Assembly: GCF_004343705.1 (NCBI RefSeq)
Contig: NZ_SKFH01000029.1
Span: 1 to 64,000, forward strand
DNA length: 64,000 nt
Source: Flaviaesturariibacter aridisoli
GTDB taxonomy: Bacteria > Bacteroidota > Bacteroidia > Chitinophagales > Chitinophagaceae
Reading direction: 5' to 3'
Made by a program: the position numbers and the translations under genes. Shown here piece by piece: positions 50,764-59,065 of this stretch. Position 1 is the first letter of the stretch. Each line of letters starts with the position of its first letter. The notes under the pieces are model-generated. The model was not told where the DNA came from. It did not search any database and was given only the letters and a program-made list of their open reading frames with translations.

Positions 50764-51906
50764 CTAATTACAACCGAGCAGCTCACACAGCTTCCGCTCC
50801 AGTTCCTCACCGCGCAGGTTTTTGCCCACGATGCGGCCGTTGGGGTCGATCAGGAAGTTCTGCGGAATGCCCTGCACGCCATACAGGCGGGCCACGGCGT
50901 TGTTCCACTGCTGCAGGTCGCTCACATGCGTCCATGTAAGCCCATCGTTATGGATCGCATTGATCCAGGCGTCCTTATTCTGGTCGAGGGACACGCCGAG
51001 GATCGTGAAGTTCTTATTCTGGAACTTTTGATAGGCCCGCACCACGTTGGGATTTTCAGCGCGGCAGGGGCGGCACCACGACGCCCAGAAATCGAGCAGC
51101 ACGTATTTGCCGCGCAGCGACGACAGCGCCACGGGCTTGCCCGTTGTGTCGGCCTGGGTAAATTCGATTGCTTCCGAGCCGACGGTGCCCACCAGGTTTT
51201 GGGCAATGTAGGCGCTTAAGTTCCTGCCGATGGCCGAATGCTGAACGCTGCTGTCGAGGCGGCGGAAGCGCTGGTCGAGCACGACCGGGTTGTCGAGCAG
51301 CTGGGCCGTATTGCCGAGCACGAACGGGGATACAAAGGAGCGGGGCTTTGCGGTGATATAGGAATCCACCAGGCCATCAACGATCCGCTTCACCGAATCG
51401 AAGGAGCGCACGAGCCGGTCGCGTTCCACCGGGTCTGCGGTCTGGTTTGCCTTCGTTACATACTGGTTGATCTGGTTGAACAGGGGCATGAACGCATTCT
51501 GGAACTGCACAAAATCCACCTGCGATTGCGAGCCGTCCACCTTCAGTTTCGAGTAGTCGGGTTCGACACGGACCTTTTTCGTCTTTGCAGCCGGGGTCTT
51601 CACCTTGGTCTTTTCCTCCATCGCGGGCGCGCTGAGCGTGATGGCGGAATTTTCTACGTAGAGGTACAGCGGGTCTTTCTGCCCGATGTTCAGCAGCACC
51701 AGCTGGGGCTCGGTCAGCTGGCCCACGAGCTCAAACTGTCCTTTGCTGCTGACGGCCGAAGCCAGCGTCGCATTGTTCTGGGTGTTGAGGCGAACAACGG
51801 TGCTGTCTTTCAGCCCCTGTATGTTGCCTTTGATGCGAAAGCCCTGTTGCGACCAGGCAAGCGATGGCAACAGGAGCAGGACGGTAAAAATGCGTTTTAT
51901 CATCAT
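50764..51906 (-). CDS. DUF4369-TlpA thioredoxin-like protein
   Basis: 380 aa. Signal peptide (MMIKRIFTVLLLLPSLAWSQ), an N-terminal DUF4369 beta domain (GFRIKGNIQGLKDSTVVRL), a helical middle, and a TlpA/AhpC-TSA domain with redox WASWCRPCRAENPNVVRAYQKF (CxxC) and GVSLDQNKDAWINAI. This architecture is common in Bacteroidota as periplasmic thiol-disulfide reductants. Overlaps hisIE by 4 nt (ATGA), so it is translated with hisIE. Confidence 0.9.
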   Translation of the reverse strand: MMIKRIFTVLLLLPSLAWSQQGFRIKGNIQGLKDSTVVRLNTQNNATLASAVSSKGQFELVGQLTEPQLVLLNIGQKDPLYLYVENSAITLSAPAMEEKTKVKTPAAKTKKVRVEPDYSKLKVDGSQSQVDFVQFQNAFMPLFNQINQYVTKANQTADPVERDRLVRSFDSVKRIVDGLVDSYITAKPRSFVSPFVLGNTAQLLDNPVVLDQRFRRLDSSVQHSAIGRNLSAYIAQNLVGTVGSEAIEFTQADTTGKPVALSSLRGKYVLLDFWASWCRPCRAENPNVVRAYQKFQNKNFTILGVSLDQNKDAWINAIHNDGLTWTHVSDLQQWNNAVARLYGVQGIPQNFLIDPNGRIVGKNLRGEELERKLCELLGCN

Positions 51907-52517
51907 TCAGGTTGGTGTCGTTTCTGTAAGACGTCTACAACGTCTGCCAAGGTACAATCCTTTGCTTGGATTAAGATCAGGTAGTGGAAAAGCAGGTCGG
52001 CGGCCTCGCCCAAAAATAACGCCCTGTTAACGTCCTTCGCCTCGATCACGAGTTCCACGGCTTCCTCGCCCACCTTCTGCGCGATCTTGTTGATGCCTTT
52101 CGAGCAAAGCTTCCGGACATACGAATTTTCGTCGGTACCGTTGCGGCGCAGCTCGATGATGTGCTCAAGGTAATAGAGGAAGTCGGCGCGGCTGTTCTTT
52201 TCGGTCCAGCAGGTGTCCGCACCTGTGTGGCAAACGGGACCGGTGGGGTCGGCCTTGATCAGCAGGCTGTCGCGGTCGCAGTCCACCAGGATCTGGCGCA
52301 GCTTGAGGTGAGTGCCGCTTTCCTCGCCTTTGGTCCAGAGGCGGTCTTTGGAGCGGCTCCAGAAAGTCACCAGCCCGGTCTGTTCCGTCAGCTGCAGGGC
52401 CTCTGCGTTCATGAAGCCAAGCATCAGCACCTTCTGGGTCTGGTAGTCCTGCACCACGGCCGGGATGAGGCCGTCTGCGTATTTGGAGAAATCAAGATTC
52501 TCGAGGGCTGTGTTCAT
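51903..52517 (-). CDS. hisIE: Bifunctional phosphoribosyl-AMP cyclohydrolase / phosphoribosyl-ATP pyrophosphatase
   Basis: 204 aa. N-terminal HisI (PRA-CH) with FWSRSKDRLWTKGEESGTHLKL and zinc ligands CDRDSLLIKADPTGPVCHTGADTCW; C-terminal HisE (PRA-PH) with KVGEEAVELVIEAK and LGEAADLLFHYLILIQAK. Second and third steps of histidine synthesis. Coupled by ATGA to the TlpA gene. The other his genes in this window are 5 kb away. Confidence 0.96.
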   Translation of the reverse strand: MNTALENLDFSKYADGLIPAVVQDYQTQKVLMLGFMNAEALQLTEQTGLVTFWSRSKDRLWTKGEESGTHLKLRQILVDCDRDSLLIKADPTGPVCHTGADTCWTEKNSRADFLYYLEHIIELRRNGTDENSYVRKLCSKGINKIAQKVGEEAVELVIEAKDVNRALFLGEAADLLFHYLILIQAKDCTLADVVDVLQKRHQPE

Positions 52518-52568
52518 GGAGGCAAAGGTATTGAAGCGGAAGAAGGTTTTTCGGTTACGAACCTTTTT

Positions 52569-53084
52569 CTACTTCAGCTCCTTTCTCAACCACTTGAAGA
52601 ACAGCGGCTGCCGCGGCCTGCCGAAGCGCGGATCATCCGGGAAGGGCTCTTCGGCGCCGGTTTCGGTATAGCCGTGCCGTTTGTACCAGGCAAGCAGCTC
52701 GGTGCGCACGGAAATGACGGTCATGACGATAGCGGTACAGCCAACGCTGCGGGCATGGTCTTCGGCTGCGTACAGCAATTGCTTGCCGATGCCGGCGCCC
52801 TGTAGGGTAGGGTCTACCGACAACATGCCGAGGTACAGGTCCGCGCCTTGCTTTTCGAGGTACACGCAGCCATGGATTGTGCCGTCGTCGGCAAGCGCGG
52901 TCAGCAGCATTGCGTTCGCCGTGCGGATCTTGTGCTCCAGTTCGCCCGTGTCGGTGCGTTGCTCGCCTTCGATGAGGTCGGCCTCATGGGTCCAGCCCGT
53001 GCGCGCATCGTTGCCTCGATAGGCGCGGTTGAGCAATCGGAGCAGGGCGGGAATGTCGGCTTCAGTAGCGGGGAGAAATCGCAA
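52569..53084 (-). CDS. GNAT-family N-acetyltransferase
   Basis: 171 aa. GNAT fold: RFLPATEADIPALLRLLNRAY at the N-terminus, acetyl-CoA loop MLSVDPTLQGAGIGKQLLYAAEDHA (QGAGIG), then TVISVRTELLAWYKRHGYTETG. Substrate unknown; related to MSMEG-like and Rim-like acetyltransferases. Monocistronic. Confidence 0.9.
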   Translation of the reverse strand: MRFLPATEADIPALLRLLNRAYRGNDARTGWTHEADLIEGEQRTDTGELEHKIRTANAMLLTALADDGTIHGCVYLEKQGADLYLGMLSVDPTLQGAGIGKQLLYAAEDHARSVGCTAIVMTVISVRTELLAWYKRHGYTETGAEEPFPDDPRFGRPRQPLFFKWLRKELK

Positions 53085-53182
53085 TGCTTTGCTGTTTTGT
53101 TCGGCGCAAAAATACGGCAGCCGGCACCAAAAGAAGAAGCCCTCAGTGAGGGCTTAATAAGGTTCCACTGCATAGCGAACTG

Positions 53183-53410
53183 CTAAGCGTAGCTGTTCAG
53201 CAGGATATAGAAACTGACACCCCAAAATGCCAGGAACAGAACGATCATCATGATCGTGGTACCCAGGTGAAACCCTTCATGGGATTCGTTTACCGCACTC
53301 ATTCGTTTCATCACGTCTTTCATAACATAGGTTTTTAATACACGTCGTTCTTCTTCTGTAAGAGGAAAAACGTGCCAATCCGTTTTCGGGTGATTTCGCT
53401 GGTTTTTCAT
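53183..53410 (-). CDS. Small single-helix membrane protein
   Basis: 75 aa from ATG 53410 (MKNQRNHPKTDWHVFPL); charged cytoplasmic part (EEERRVLKTYVMKDVMKRM), then one transmembrane helix (about 53-72, TTIMMIVLFLAFWGVSFYILL). Family unknown. Stem AAGCCCTC / GAGGGCTT (53137-53155) lies just beyond and may terminate it. Confidence 0.6.
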   Translation of the reverse strand: MKNQRNHPKTDWHVFPLTEEERRVLKTYVMKDVMKRMSAVNESHEGFHLGTTIMMIVLFLAFWGVSFYILLNSYA

Positions 53411-53542
53411 GATAAAATGTTTTAATAAGTGTGGAGGGCGAACCACAGGGAAATCTCAGATTCCGGGATCTCTGATTTCAGATTCATTCGTAGCCAAGAT
53501 AGTCGGGCATTGCCGGGTTTGCAAGAGGGGAACCCCGTATTT

Positions 53543-54010
53543 TTGATCGTGTTTTCCCGCAAAGAAGCATCGGAACTTCGCCAGGCTTTCTGGACCACCT
53601 TCGGACAATACCTGCAGCCTGTGCTGTCGGCCGAGGGCGCGCGCATCAACTGGGTCAACTACAAGACGGGCGAAAAGGACATCAGTTTCCGCATGGAAAC
53701 GGGCAACAGCGCCGCACAGATCGGCATTGTGCTCGCCCATAAGGACGCCGGCCTGCGCCAGTTGTACTACGAGCAGTTCGTACAATTACGGTCCGCCCTG
53801 GAGAATCATACCGGGGAAGAATGGAACTGGCAGCCGGAATACTACGATGAGTACGGCGGGCTAACGAGCCGCATTTACATCGAGCAGGAAGACCTGCTGG
53901 TGCTGCGCCGCTCGGATTGGCCGGAGCTGATCTCCTTTTTTAAACCACGGATCATTGCGCTGGATGCGTTCTGGAGCGAAGCAAAATATTTTTTTGAAGC
54001 GTTACGCTAG
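53543..54010 (+). CDS. DUF4268-domain protein
   Basis: 155 aa using the TTG at 53543 (MIVFSRKEASELRQAFW); an ATG-started frame at 53429 would add repeat-like residues. Pattern FWTTFGQYLQPVLSAEGARINWVNYKTGEKDISFRM, and YYEQFVQLRSALENHTGEEWNWQPEYYDEYGG, matches DUF4268, found near restriction-like and anti-phage genes but of unknown function. Divergent from the 75-aa membrane gene. No partner nuclease nearby. Confidence 0.75.
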   Translation: MIVFSRKEASELRQAFWTTFGQYLQPVLSAEGARINWVNYKTGEKDISFRMETGNSAAQIGIVLAHKDAGLRQLYYEQFVQLRSALENHTGEEWNWQPEYYDEYGGLTSRIYIEQEDLLVLRRSDWPELISFFKPRIIALDAFWSEAKYFFEALR

Positions 54011-54021
54011 CAGCAGGAGTC

Positions 54022-54132
54022 GTGAAGCGTGAAGCGTGAAAGGCAGACGCTTGCAAAGAGAACGGATGCCGCAGGCACCCGATCTTGCTTCCGCGCATCG
54101 CGGTTTCACGATTGACGCTTCACGCTTCACGA
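54022..54132. repeat. 7-bp-period inverted repeat between convergent genes
   Basis: Left arm (54022-54045): GTGAAGC GTGAAGC GTGAAAG. Right arm (54102-54132): TTCACGA TTGACGC TTCACGC TTCACGA. The arms flank the ends of the DUF4268 and thioredoxin-reductase-like genes; the middle is unrecognised. Could be a bidirectional terminator. Confidence 0.85.
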
Positions 54133-54135
54133 CCG

Positions 54136-55086
54136 CTACGCCGCCATCTCTCCCTTATCCGCTTTTAGCTTCGTGCGCTTTTTTTCCGCCAGCTCCTTGA
54201 TCAACTCTTTGTTGATGTTCACCGCCGCCTTCGCGCCTTCAGCCGCTGCTACCACCACGAAGTGCATGTCGCGCGAGGCGTCGCCGGCCACGTAAAGGCC
54301 CGTGATGTTGGTCTGCTGCGACCGGTTGGTGATCACGGCCCCCTTGCGGCCCACATCGCAGCCGAAGGCTTCGGCGAGGTTGCATTGCTGCGTGAACCCG
54401 TTGACGAAGAACAGCGCATCCATCGGTACCAGTTCCCCGTTGTTCAGGCGTACGCCCTGCAGCAAGCCGTCTGCCCCTTCCAGGCCCTGCAGGCTTTCCG
54501 TAATAATACGGATGCCGCTTGCTTCGAGATACTCGCGGGTGGACGGCTTGATGCGCGTATTGCCATCGGTGAAATAGGTCACGTCCTCGCTCCAGGTGTT
54601 TTTCAGTGCAAGGCAAAGCTCGGAGCCGTCTTTCGTTTTCGCGTATACGGCCAGCCGCTGGTCGCGCCACTCCCAGCCGTCGCAGTAGGGGCAGTGGTGC
54701 ACCGATTTTCCATAGAGCTCCTCGAAGCCCGGAAGCGTGGGCAGGTTGTCTTTGAGTCCCGTGGCTACCAGCAGCTTGCGCGACAGGTAGCAGGTGCCTT
54801 CGCTGTCGAATGCCTCGAAGAGACCTCCTTCGTTGCGGGCCGCGCGGACAATTGTTTTTCGCACTACGCGTACCCCGTATTTTTCCAATTCCGGGGCGCA
54901 CAGCTTCAGGAATTCCGCGGGTGGAATATGGTCGCGGGTGAGGTAGTTGTGCATACCGTGCGACCAGCGGTTGCGGTAGTGGCCGGTGTCGAACACGAGC
55001 ACGCTGCGGCGGCAGCGGCCCAGAACGACGGCGGCATTGAGTCCCGCGGGGCCGCCGCCGATAATGAGGCAATCGAGTACATCCAT
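54136..55086 (-). CDS. Thioredoxin-reductase-like FAD/NAD(P) oxidoreductase
   Basis: 316 aa. FAD-binding GGGPAGLNAAVVLGR (about 10-24), redox disulfide HCPYCDGWEW (Cys132, Cys135), and a C-terminal GLYVAGDASRD. NAD(P)-binding loop is less clear (AVYAKTKDGS). Family also covers ferredoxin-NADP reductases and TrxB-like. Role in thiol redox; no cognate thioredoxin is adjacent. The ORF is followed by a repeat arm. Confidence 0.85.
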   Translation of the reverse strand: MDVLDCLIIGGGPAGLNAAVVLGRCRRSVLVFDTGHYRNRWSHGMHNYLTRDHIPPAEFLKLCAPELEKYGVRVVRKTIVRAARNEGGLFEAFDSEGTCYLSRKLLVATGLKDNLPTLPGFEELYGKSVHHCPYCDGWEWRDQRLAVYAKTKDGSELCLALKNTWSEDVTYFTDGNTRIKPSTREYLEASGIRIITESLQGLEGADGLLQGVRLNNGELVPMDALFFVNGFTQQCNLAEAFGCDVGRKGAVITNRSQQTNITGLYVAGDASRDMHFVVVAAAEGAKAAVNINKELIKELAEKKRTKLKADKGEMAA

Positions 55087-55096
55087 AATTCCAGTC

Positions 55097-56530
55097 TTAA
55101 GCAGCTTCGGCTTCCCCGGTTTCCGTCGTGCCGAGTTCGGCTTCCTGGTGCTGCGCCGGGATCACTACGTTTTTGAATCCTTTCAGTTCGAGCTTGGCGG
55201 CAAGGGCTTTCTGGGCACCGCCTTCGCCGTGCACGAGGTATACGGCCCGCACCTTGTCGGCTTCCTGCCCGCTCACGAAGCGACAGAGGTCGTCGCAATC
55301 GCCGTGGGCGCTCATCCCCGGCAGCTGGCCGATCTCGGCTTTCACCGGCACCGGGTCGGAAAAGATCTCGACCTCCCGCTCGCCGCCGATCAATTGGCCG
55401 CCCAGCGATTTGGCGCTGCAGTAGCCTACCAGCAACACTCCGTTCTTCGCGTCGGCGAGGATGTTGTTGATATGGTGCCGCACACGCCCGGCATCCGCGG
55501 TGCCGCTGGCGGAGATGATCACGCAGGGTTCTTCGTATTCCACCAGCTTGCGGCTGTCTTCCACCGACTCCACGTAGGAGAGGCCCGGGAAGTCGAAGGG
55601 ATCGTCGTCTACCGCCAGCACCTGCTGCAGGCGCTCGTTGAACTGGTGGGTGTATTGCTTGATCGTTTGGGTCGCTTTCAGGCTCAGCGGGCTATCCACG
55701 AAGTACCGGATTTCGGGCAGGCGTTTTTCCAGCGAGAGCTGGTTCAGCGCGTACAGCACTTCCTGCGTGCGCCCGACGCTGAATGCCGGGATCACCAGTT
55801 GTCCGCCGCGCTCCACACATACCTTCTTGATCCAGGCCTGCAGGTTCTCGATCGTGTTGAAGCGGATGTCGTGGTGCTTGTCGCCATAAGTGCTTTCGAG
55901 GATGATGTAATCGGCGGGATGCGGCTCGGCCGGCGGTGGCAGCAGCACGGAGCGCTGGCGGCCTACATCTCCGCTGAAGAGGATACGGGTTGTTTCGCCC
56001 TCGTCTTCCACAACGAGGTTGATGGCGGCACTGCCAATGAGGTGGCCAGCGTCGGTAAAGCAGGCCTTCACGCCGCGCCCGACGGTGAACCATTCGTTGT
56101 AGTCGAACGTAAGGAAGCGCTCGAGGGCGGCCTTTACGTCGTCGGGGCCATACAGCGGCTCGTAGGGCGGCTGCCCGCGCCGCGCGCGGCGCTTGTTGAT
56201 CCATTCCGTTTCGTAGGTCTGTATCTCGGCGCTATCGAAGAGCAGGATCTCCGCCAGGTCTTTCGTAGCTGCGGTGCAAAAAATGGGACCGCTGAATCCT
56301 TCCTTCACCAGGCGTGGGATGAGACCGGAGTGGTCGATGTGGGCATGCGATAGCACGAGGGCTTCAATGGCTGACGCGTCAAATCCGAAATCGTGGTTGA
56401 GGTCGTCGGTGTCGCGGCCCAGCCCCTGGAAGAGCCCGCAATCGAGCAGGAACTGCCGCCCGTCGCTCAGGGTGATCTTGTGCTTGGTGCCGGTTACGGT
56501 GCCGGCTGCACCGTGGAAGGTTAGTTTCAT
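55097..56530 (-). CDS. Beta-CASP metallo-beta-lactamase-fold RNA-processing exonuclease-like protein
   Basis: 477 aa. MBL metal site LSHAHIDHSGLIPRL (HxHxDH) and second MBL segments (DAGHLIGSAAI). C-terminal beta-CASP/RMMBL features: FSVGRTQEVLYAL, SASGTADAGRVRHHINNIL, SAHGDCDDLCRFV. This is the CPSF/RNase-J-like family acting on RNA or DNA. Cytoplasmic. Head-to-tail with the thioredoxin-reductase-like gene (10 nt), so likely operon. Confidence 0.92.
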   Translation of the reverse strand: MKLTFHGAAGTVTGTKHKITLSDGRQFLLDCGLFQGLGRDTDDLNHDFGFDASAIEALVLSHAHIDHSGLIPRLVKEGFSGPIFCTAATKDLAEILLFDSAEIQTYETEWINKRRARRGQPPYEPLYGPDDVKAALERFLTFDYNEWFTVGRGVKACFTDAGHLIGSAAINLVVEDEGETTRILFSGDVGRQRSVLLPPPAEPHPADYIILESTYGDKHHDIRFNTIENLQAWIKKVCVERGGQLVIPAFSVGRTQEVLYALNQLSLEKRLPEIRYFVDSPLSLKATQTIKQYTHQFNERLQQVLAVDDDPFDFPGLSYVESVEDSRKLVEYEEPCVIISASGTADAGRVRHHINNILADAKNGVLLVGYCSAKSLGGQLIGGEREVEIFSDPVPVKAEIGQLPGMSAHGDCDDLCRFVSGQEADKVRAVYLVHGEGGAQKALAAKLELKGFKNVVIPAQHQEAELGTTETGEAEAA

Positions 56531-56563
56531 GCTGGACTATATCCAATATCCATACCCAAGTAA

Positions 56564-56684
56564 GGAATCTCAGATCTCAGAGTTAGGATGCCTGATTTGC
56601 TATAAAGCTTACCATAAAAAAACGGATCGCATCGCGATCCGTTTTAATTCAGACATCTGAAATCAGACATCCGAGATCCTAATC
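56564..56684. repeat. 7-bp-period inverted repeat around a terminator
   Basis: Left arm (56564-56600): AATCTC AGATCTC AGAGTTA GGATGCC TGATTTG. Right arm (56647-56684): TTCAGAC ATCTGAA ATCAGAC ATCCGAG ATCCTAA. Between them lies a hairpin terminator (56619-56645). Confidence 0.8.
56616..56645 (-). terminator. Terminator of the Gln/Ser-rich protein gene
   Basis: AAAACGGATCGC (56619-56630) pairs with GCGATCCGTTTT (56634-56645), loop ATC. Read on the minus strand a T-run follows. Confidence 0.88.
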
Positions 56685-56987
56685 CATGTCGTTCTGACCG
56701 AGGTTGCCCTCGTTGGAATCGTTCAGCTGTTCGCTGCGGCCTTCGATGCCTTCCTGGCGTTGCTGGCCACCGCTCAGCTCACGCGACTGGTAGTTCTCCC
56801 AGGAACTGCCGCGCTGCGGGTTCTGGTCACGGCTACCCGAAACATCCTGCTGCGAGCTCTGCTGGCGTTGTTCCTGCTGTTGGCCGCGGCCGGAAGAAAA
56901 ATTCTGGTCCTGCGACGATTCCTGCTGACGGCTGCCCATCGACTCCTGGCCGAACGAACTGCCTCTTTGTTGATTACCTCTTTCCAT
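56679..56987 (-). CDS. Low-complexity Gln/Ser/Arg/Gly-rich protein
   Basis: 102 aa, no hydrophobic segment; almost entirely Q, S, G, R, E, N, D (FGQESMGSRQQESSQDQNFSSG and so on), with no predicted fold. Probably an intrinsically disordered, hydrophilic protein. It has its own hairpin terminator, which supports expression. Function unknown; desiccation/stress-type hydrophilic proteins are an analogy only. Confidence 0.6.
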   Translation of the reverse strand: MERGNQQRGSSFGQESMGSRQQESSQDQNFSSGRGQQQEQRQQSSQQDVSGSRDQNPQRGSSWENYQSRELSGGQQRQEGIEGRSEQLNDSNEGNLGQNDMD

Positions 56988-57032
56988 AACTCACAATTTT
57001 GGACGGTAGCTACTTCCAAAACGATACCAAAA

Positions 57033-57767
57033 TCACACTTCGAATACGAAAAAGGGCAAATCCAGCTTGGAAAGGATGGGCTTTGCCACGTTAAAAACCG
57101 GTACGCCATCGTGGGTGCGCCCTTCGAGCGTGCCCACGTGCGCGTGCCCGTGAAAGGCTGCCAGCACACCGTGGCGGCCCAGCGGCTCGGCGAGGCGCGA
57201 GCAGCCCAGGAAGGGAAAGATCTGCTCGGGCTCGCCCAATACCGTTTCCTTGATGGGTGCGTAGTGCATCAGCGCGATCTTGCGCGCCACGTTGTGCTCC
57301 TGGTCGAGGCGGGAGAGGGCGCGCTCGAGGTGCAGGGCCTCGTCCACGGCCTCTTGTACAAAGGCCTTCATGGCACCTTCGCCAAACATCGACAGCACGT
57401 GCTTGTCGAAGCCGCCACCGAATCCTTTTACACCCGCGAAGCCCACGTCTTTCACGACGACGGCCTCGCCGTCGAGGATGTGCATGTCGGCCTTCATCAA
57501 TATGCTCCGGATCAGCTTGTGCCGGCCCTTTTCGTAGTCGTGGTTGCCCAGGACCGCCACGATGGGAACGGCGCATTGCTTCATTTCATTGGCCAATACT
57601 TCAGCCTCGCCCTCGTCGCCGGTGTCGGTCAGGTCGCCCACGATCACCAGCACGTCGGCCTGTCGCGACACTTCCTTGAAGAATTCGCCCCATTTACCGG
57701 TGTCGTTCTCCCGCACGTGGATGTCGCCCACGGCGGCTATGCGTACTTTCGATGCTTGCTCTGCCAT
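57033..57767 (-). CDS. Calcineurin-like metallophosphoesterase
   Basis: 244 aa. Metal motifs: GDIHVREN (DxH-type), VIVGDLTDTG, VLGNHDYEKG (GNHD), MHYAPI and FHGHAHVG (HxH). Acts on phosphomono- or diesters; substrate unknown. Its start is 1 nt from the stop of the nucleotidyltransferase gene, so the two are one operon. Confidence 0.9.
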   Translation of the reverse strand: MAEQASKVRIAAVGDIHVRENDTGKWGEFFKEVSRQADVLVIVGDLTDTGDEGEAEVLANEMKQCAVPIVAVLGNHDYEKGRHKLIRSILMKADMHILDGEAVVVKDVGFAGVKGFGGGFDKHVLSMFGEGAMKAFVQEAVDEALHLERALSRLDQEHNVARKIALMHYAPIKETVLGEPEQIFPFLGCSRLAEPLGRHGVLAAFHGHAHVGTLEGRTHDGVPVFNVAKPILSKLDLPFFVFEV

Positions 57768-57768
57768 A

Positions 57769-58521
57769 CTATACGGTTTTGATCGTCGTCACTTTGTAAT
57801 CCCATTCCTTGATATCAATCGCGTACTGCGTCTGGTCGATGATCGGCCCCCGGCACACTTTCTCCATCGCGGGTGGAATGTCGTATTGCTCGGCCGCGCG
57901 GCGCAGCAGCTCATCAAAGATCCATTTGGGAATGATGTCGTGGAATTCGCTGGGGTAGCAAAACTGGAAGGAGAGGAGCGCCGCCAGCAGGATATGCCAA
58001 TGCTGTTCCATCCGGAACATGAGGTGTTGCCAGTCGAGGTTCTTGCCCCATTTGAGTAAAATGTGGTTCACGTCGGCGCCGTCGTAGCGCTCACGGTTCT
58101 GTACGTACAACTTGCACCAGATGAGCTCTTCGGCGGGGATCATCTTAACGGCCACGTCGCAGAACGTGGTGTCGGGTGCGCGCTGGTACCAGGTATCGTC
58201 CACGCGGCAGATGTTGTTCACCGTATCGAAAATGAGGTCGATGAAGTAGGGGTCCTTGTGCACTTTGGCCAGCCAGCGTACGTCGTAGTTCTCCACGCGG
58301 TAGCCGCGCTCCTGGAAGAACTTGAGGATCTTGGGTACCTCGCTGGATTTGCAGAAAACATCGAGGTCTTTGGTGTCGCGGTAGATGCCCGTGTAATGAA
58401 ACATCGAAAACGCGCCGCCCAGCATCCATTGGGTGCCGGTCTCGTGGAGCAATTCCAGCGCTTCGCGGTAAAAGGCTTTCGATTCCTGCCGCTGCTCTTC
58501 CGTAAGGGTTACTATAGACAT
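57769..58521 (-). CDS. Nucleotidyltransferase-like protein
   Basis: 250 aa. GGAFSMFHYTGIYRDTKDLDVF (about 36-57) has the nucleotidyltransferase-fold GG...DxD pattern (GG at 36; TKDLDVF). The rest is helical with IPAEELIWCKLYVQNRERYDGADVNHILLKW. Similar proteins are annotated as family nucleotidyltransferases (DUF6036-type). Substrate unknown. Immediately upstream of, and joined with, the metallophosphoesterase. Confidence 0.75.
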   Translation of the reverse strand: MSIVTLTEEQRQESKAFYREALELLHETGTQWMLGGAFSMFHYTGIYRDTKDLDVFCKSSEVPKILKFFQERGYRVENYDVRWLAKVHKDPYFIDLIFDTVNNICRVDDTWYQRAPDTTFCDVAVKMIPAEELIWCKLYVQNRERYDGADVNHILLKWGKNLDWQHLMFRMEQHWHILLAALLSFQFCYPSEFHDIIPKWIFDELLRRAAEQYDIPPAMEKVCRGPIIDQTQYAIDIKEWDYKVTTIKTV

Positions 58522-58569
58522 TAATCCAATCTTTGAAGCAATGCCTTAAAACGCTGTGCCATGGTTCAA

Positions 58570-59060
58570 AAGGGGCGTCAGTAGCTGCCCGCCCCCCAGC
58601 AGAGGCGGGCTCGCCCGTTGCATCGAGCCCCTCCCGGCGCCTCCCCTTCACGGAAGGGAGGCACCCATCTCTGAAGTGACCTTCCCCACTTAATACACGA
58701 GTCAGGCCATCTTTGGACCGCGCCGACCGTTCTTTGAACCGCGCCGCCCCGCCTTTTAAGGGGGGACGCCCCCTCCTTGATGGGGGGCGGGGGGATTTCA
58801 TTACCCCGCCGACCCATCTCCGGGATAGGCCAACGTGCCTTCGACGGGGGGCGGCGAAGGATCTGTAGGGGTGGAGGGGGTGGCCAGACCGGGCGATCGC
58901 ACTTCCCTGATGGGCCAGGGTATCGCGGAACCCGGAAGCCCGCTACCGGGGAAGGGCAGAGGGGGCATCGGGGCCCCGCCGACTTGTTTCTGAACCGCGT
59001 CGGCGCGTTTTGGGAGCGGGTCGACGCAGCTTTGAGATGGGGGCGCCTGGAAGTGCCGCG
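58570..59060. repeat. Degenerate 21-bp-period GC-rich repeat region
   Basis: 544-nt gene-free interval (58522-59065). From about 58660 on, words recur every 21 nt: CATCTCTGAAGTGACCTTC, CATCTTTGGACCGCGCCGACC, GTTCTTTGAACCGCGCCGCC, and near the end CTTGTTTCTGAACCGCGTCGG then CGCGTTTTGGGAGCGGGTCGA. Units are much more degenerate than at 43226 and frames are interrupted. Hairpins such as GCCTCCCCTTC/GAAGGGAGGC (58639-58662) and GCCCGCC/GGCGGGC (58587-58610) also occur. No gene supported. Confidence 0.7.
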
Positions 59061-59065
59061 GGCGG

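Noticed and set aside
58145-58801. 218-aa minus-strand frame extending over the repeat interval
   Set aside because: It lies in a different frame from the nucleotidyltransferase-like gene and consists of repeat-coded Arg/Pro/Gly.
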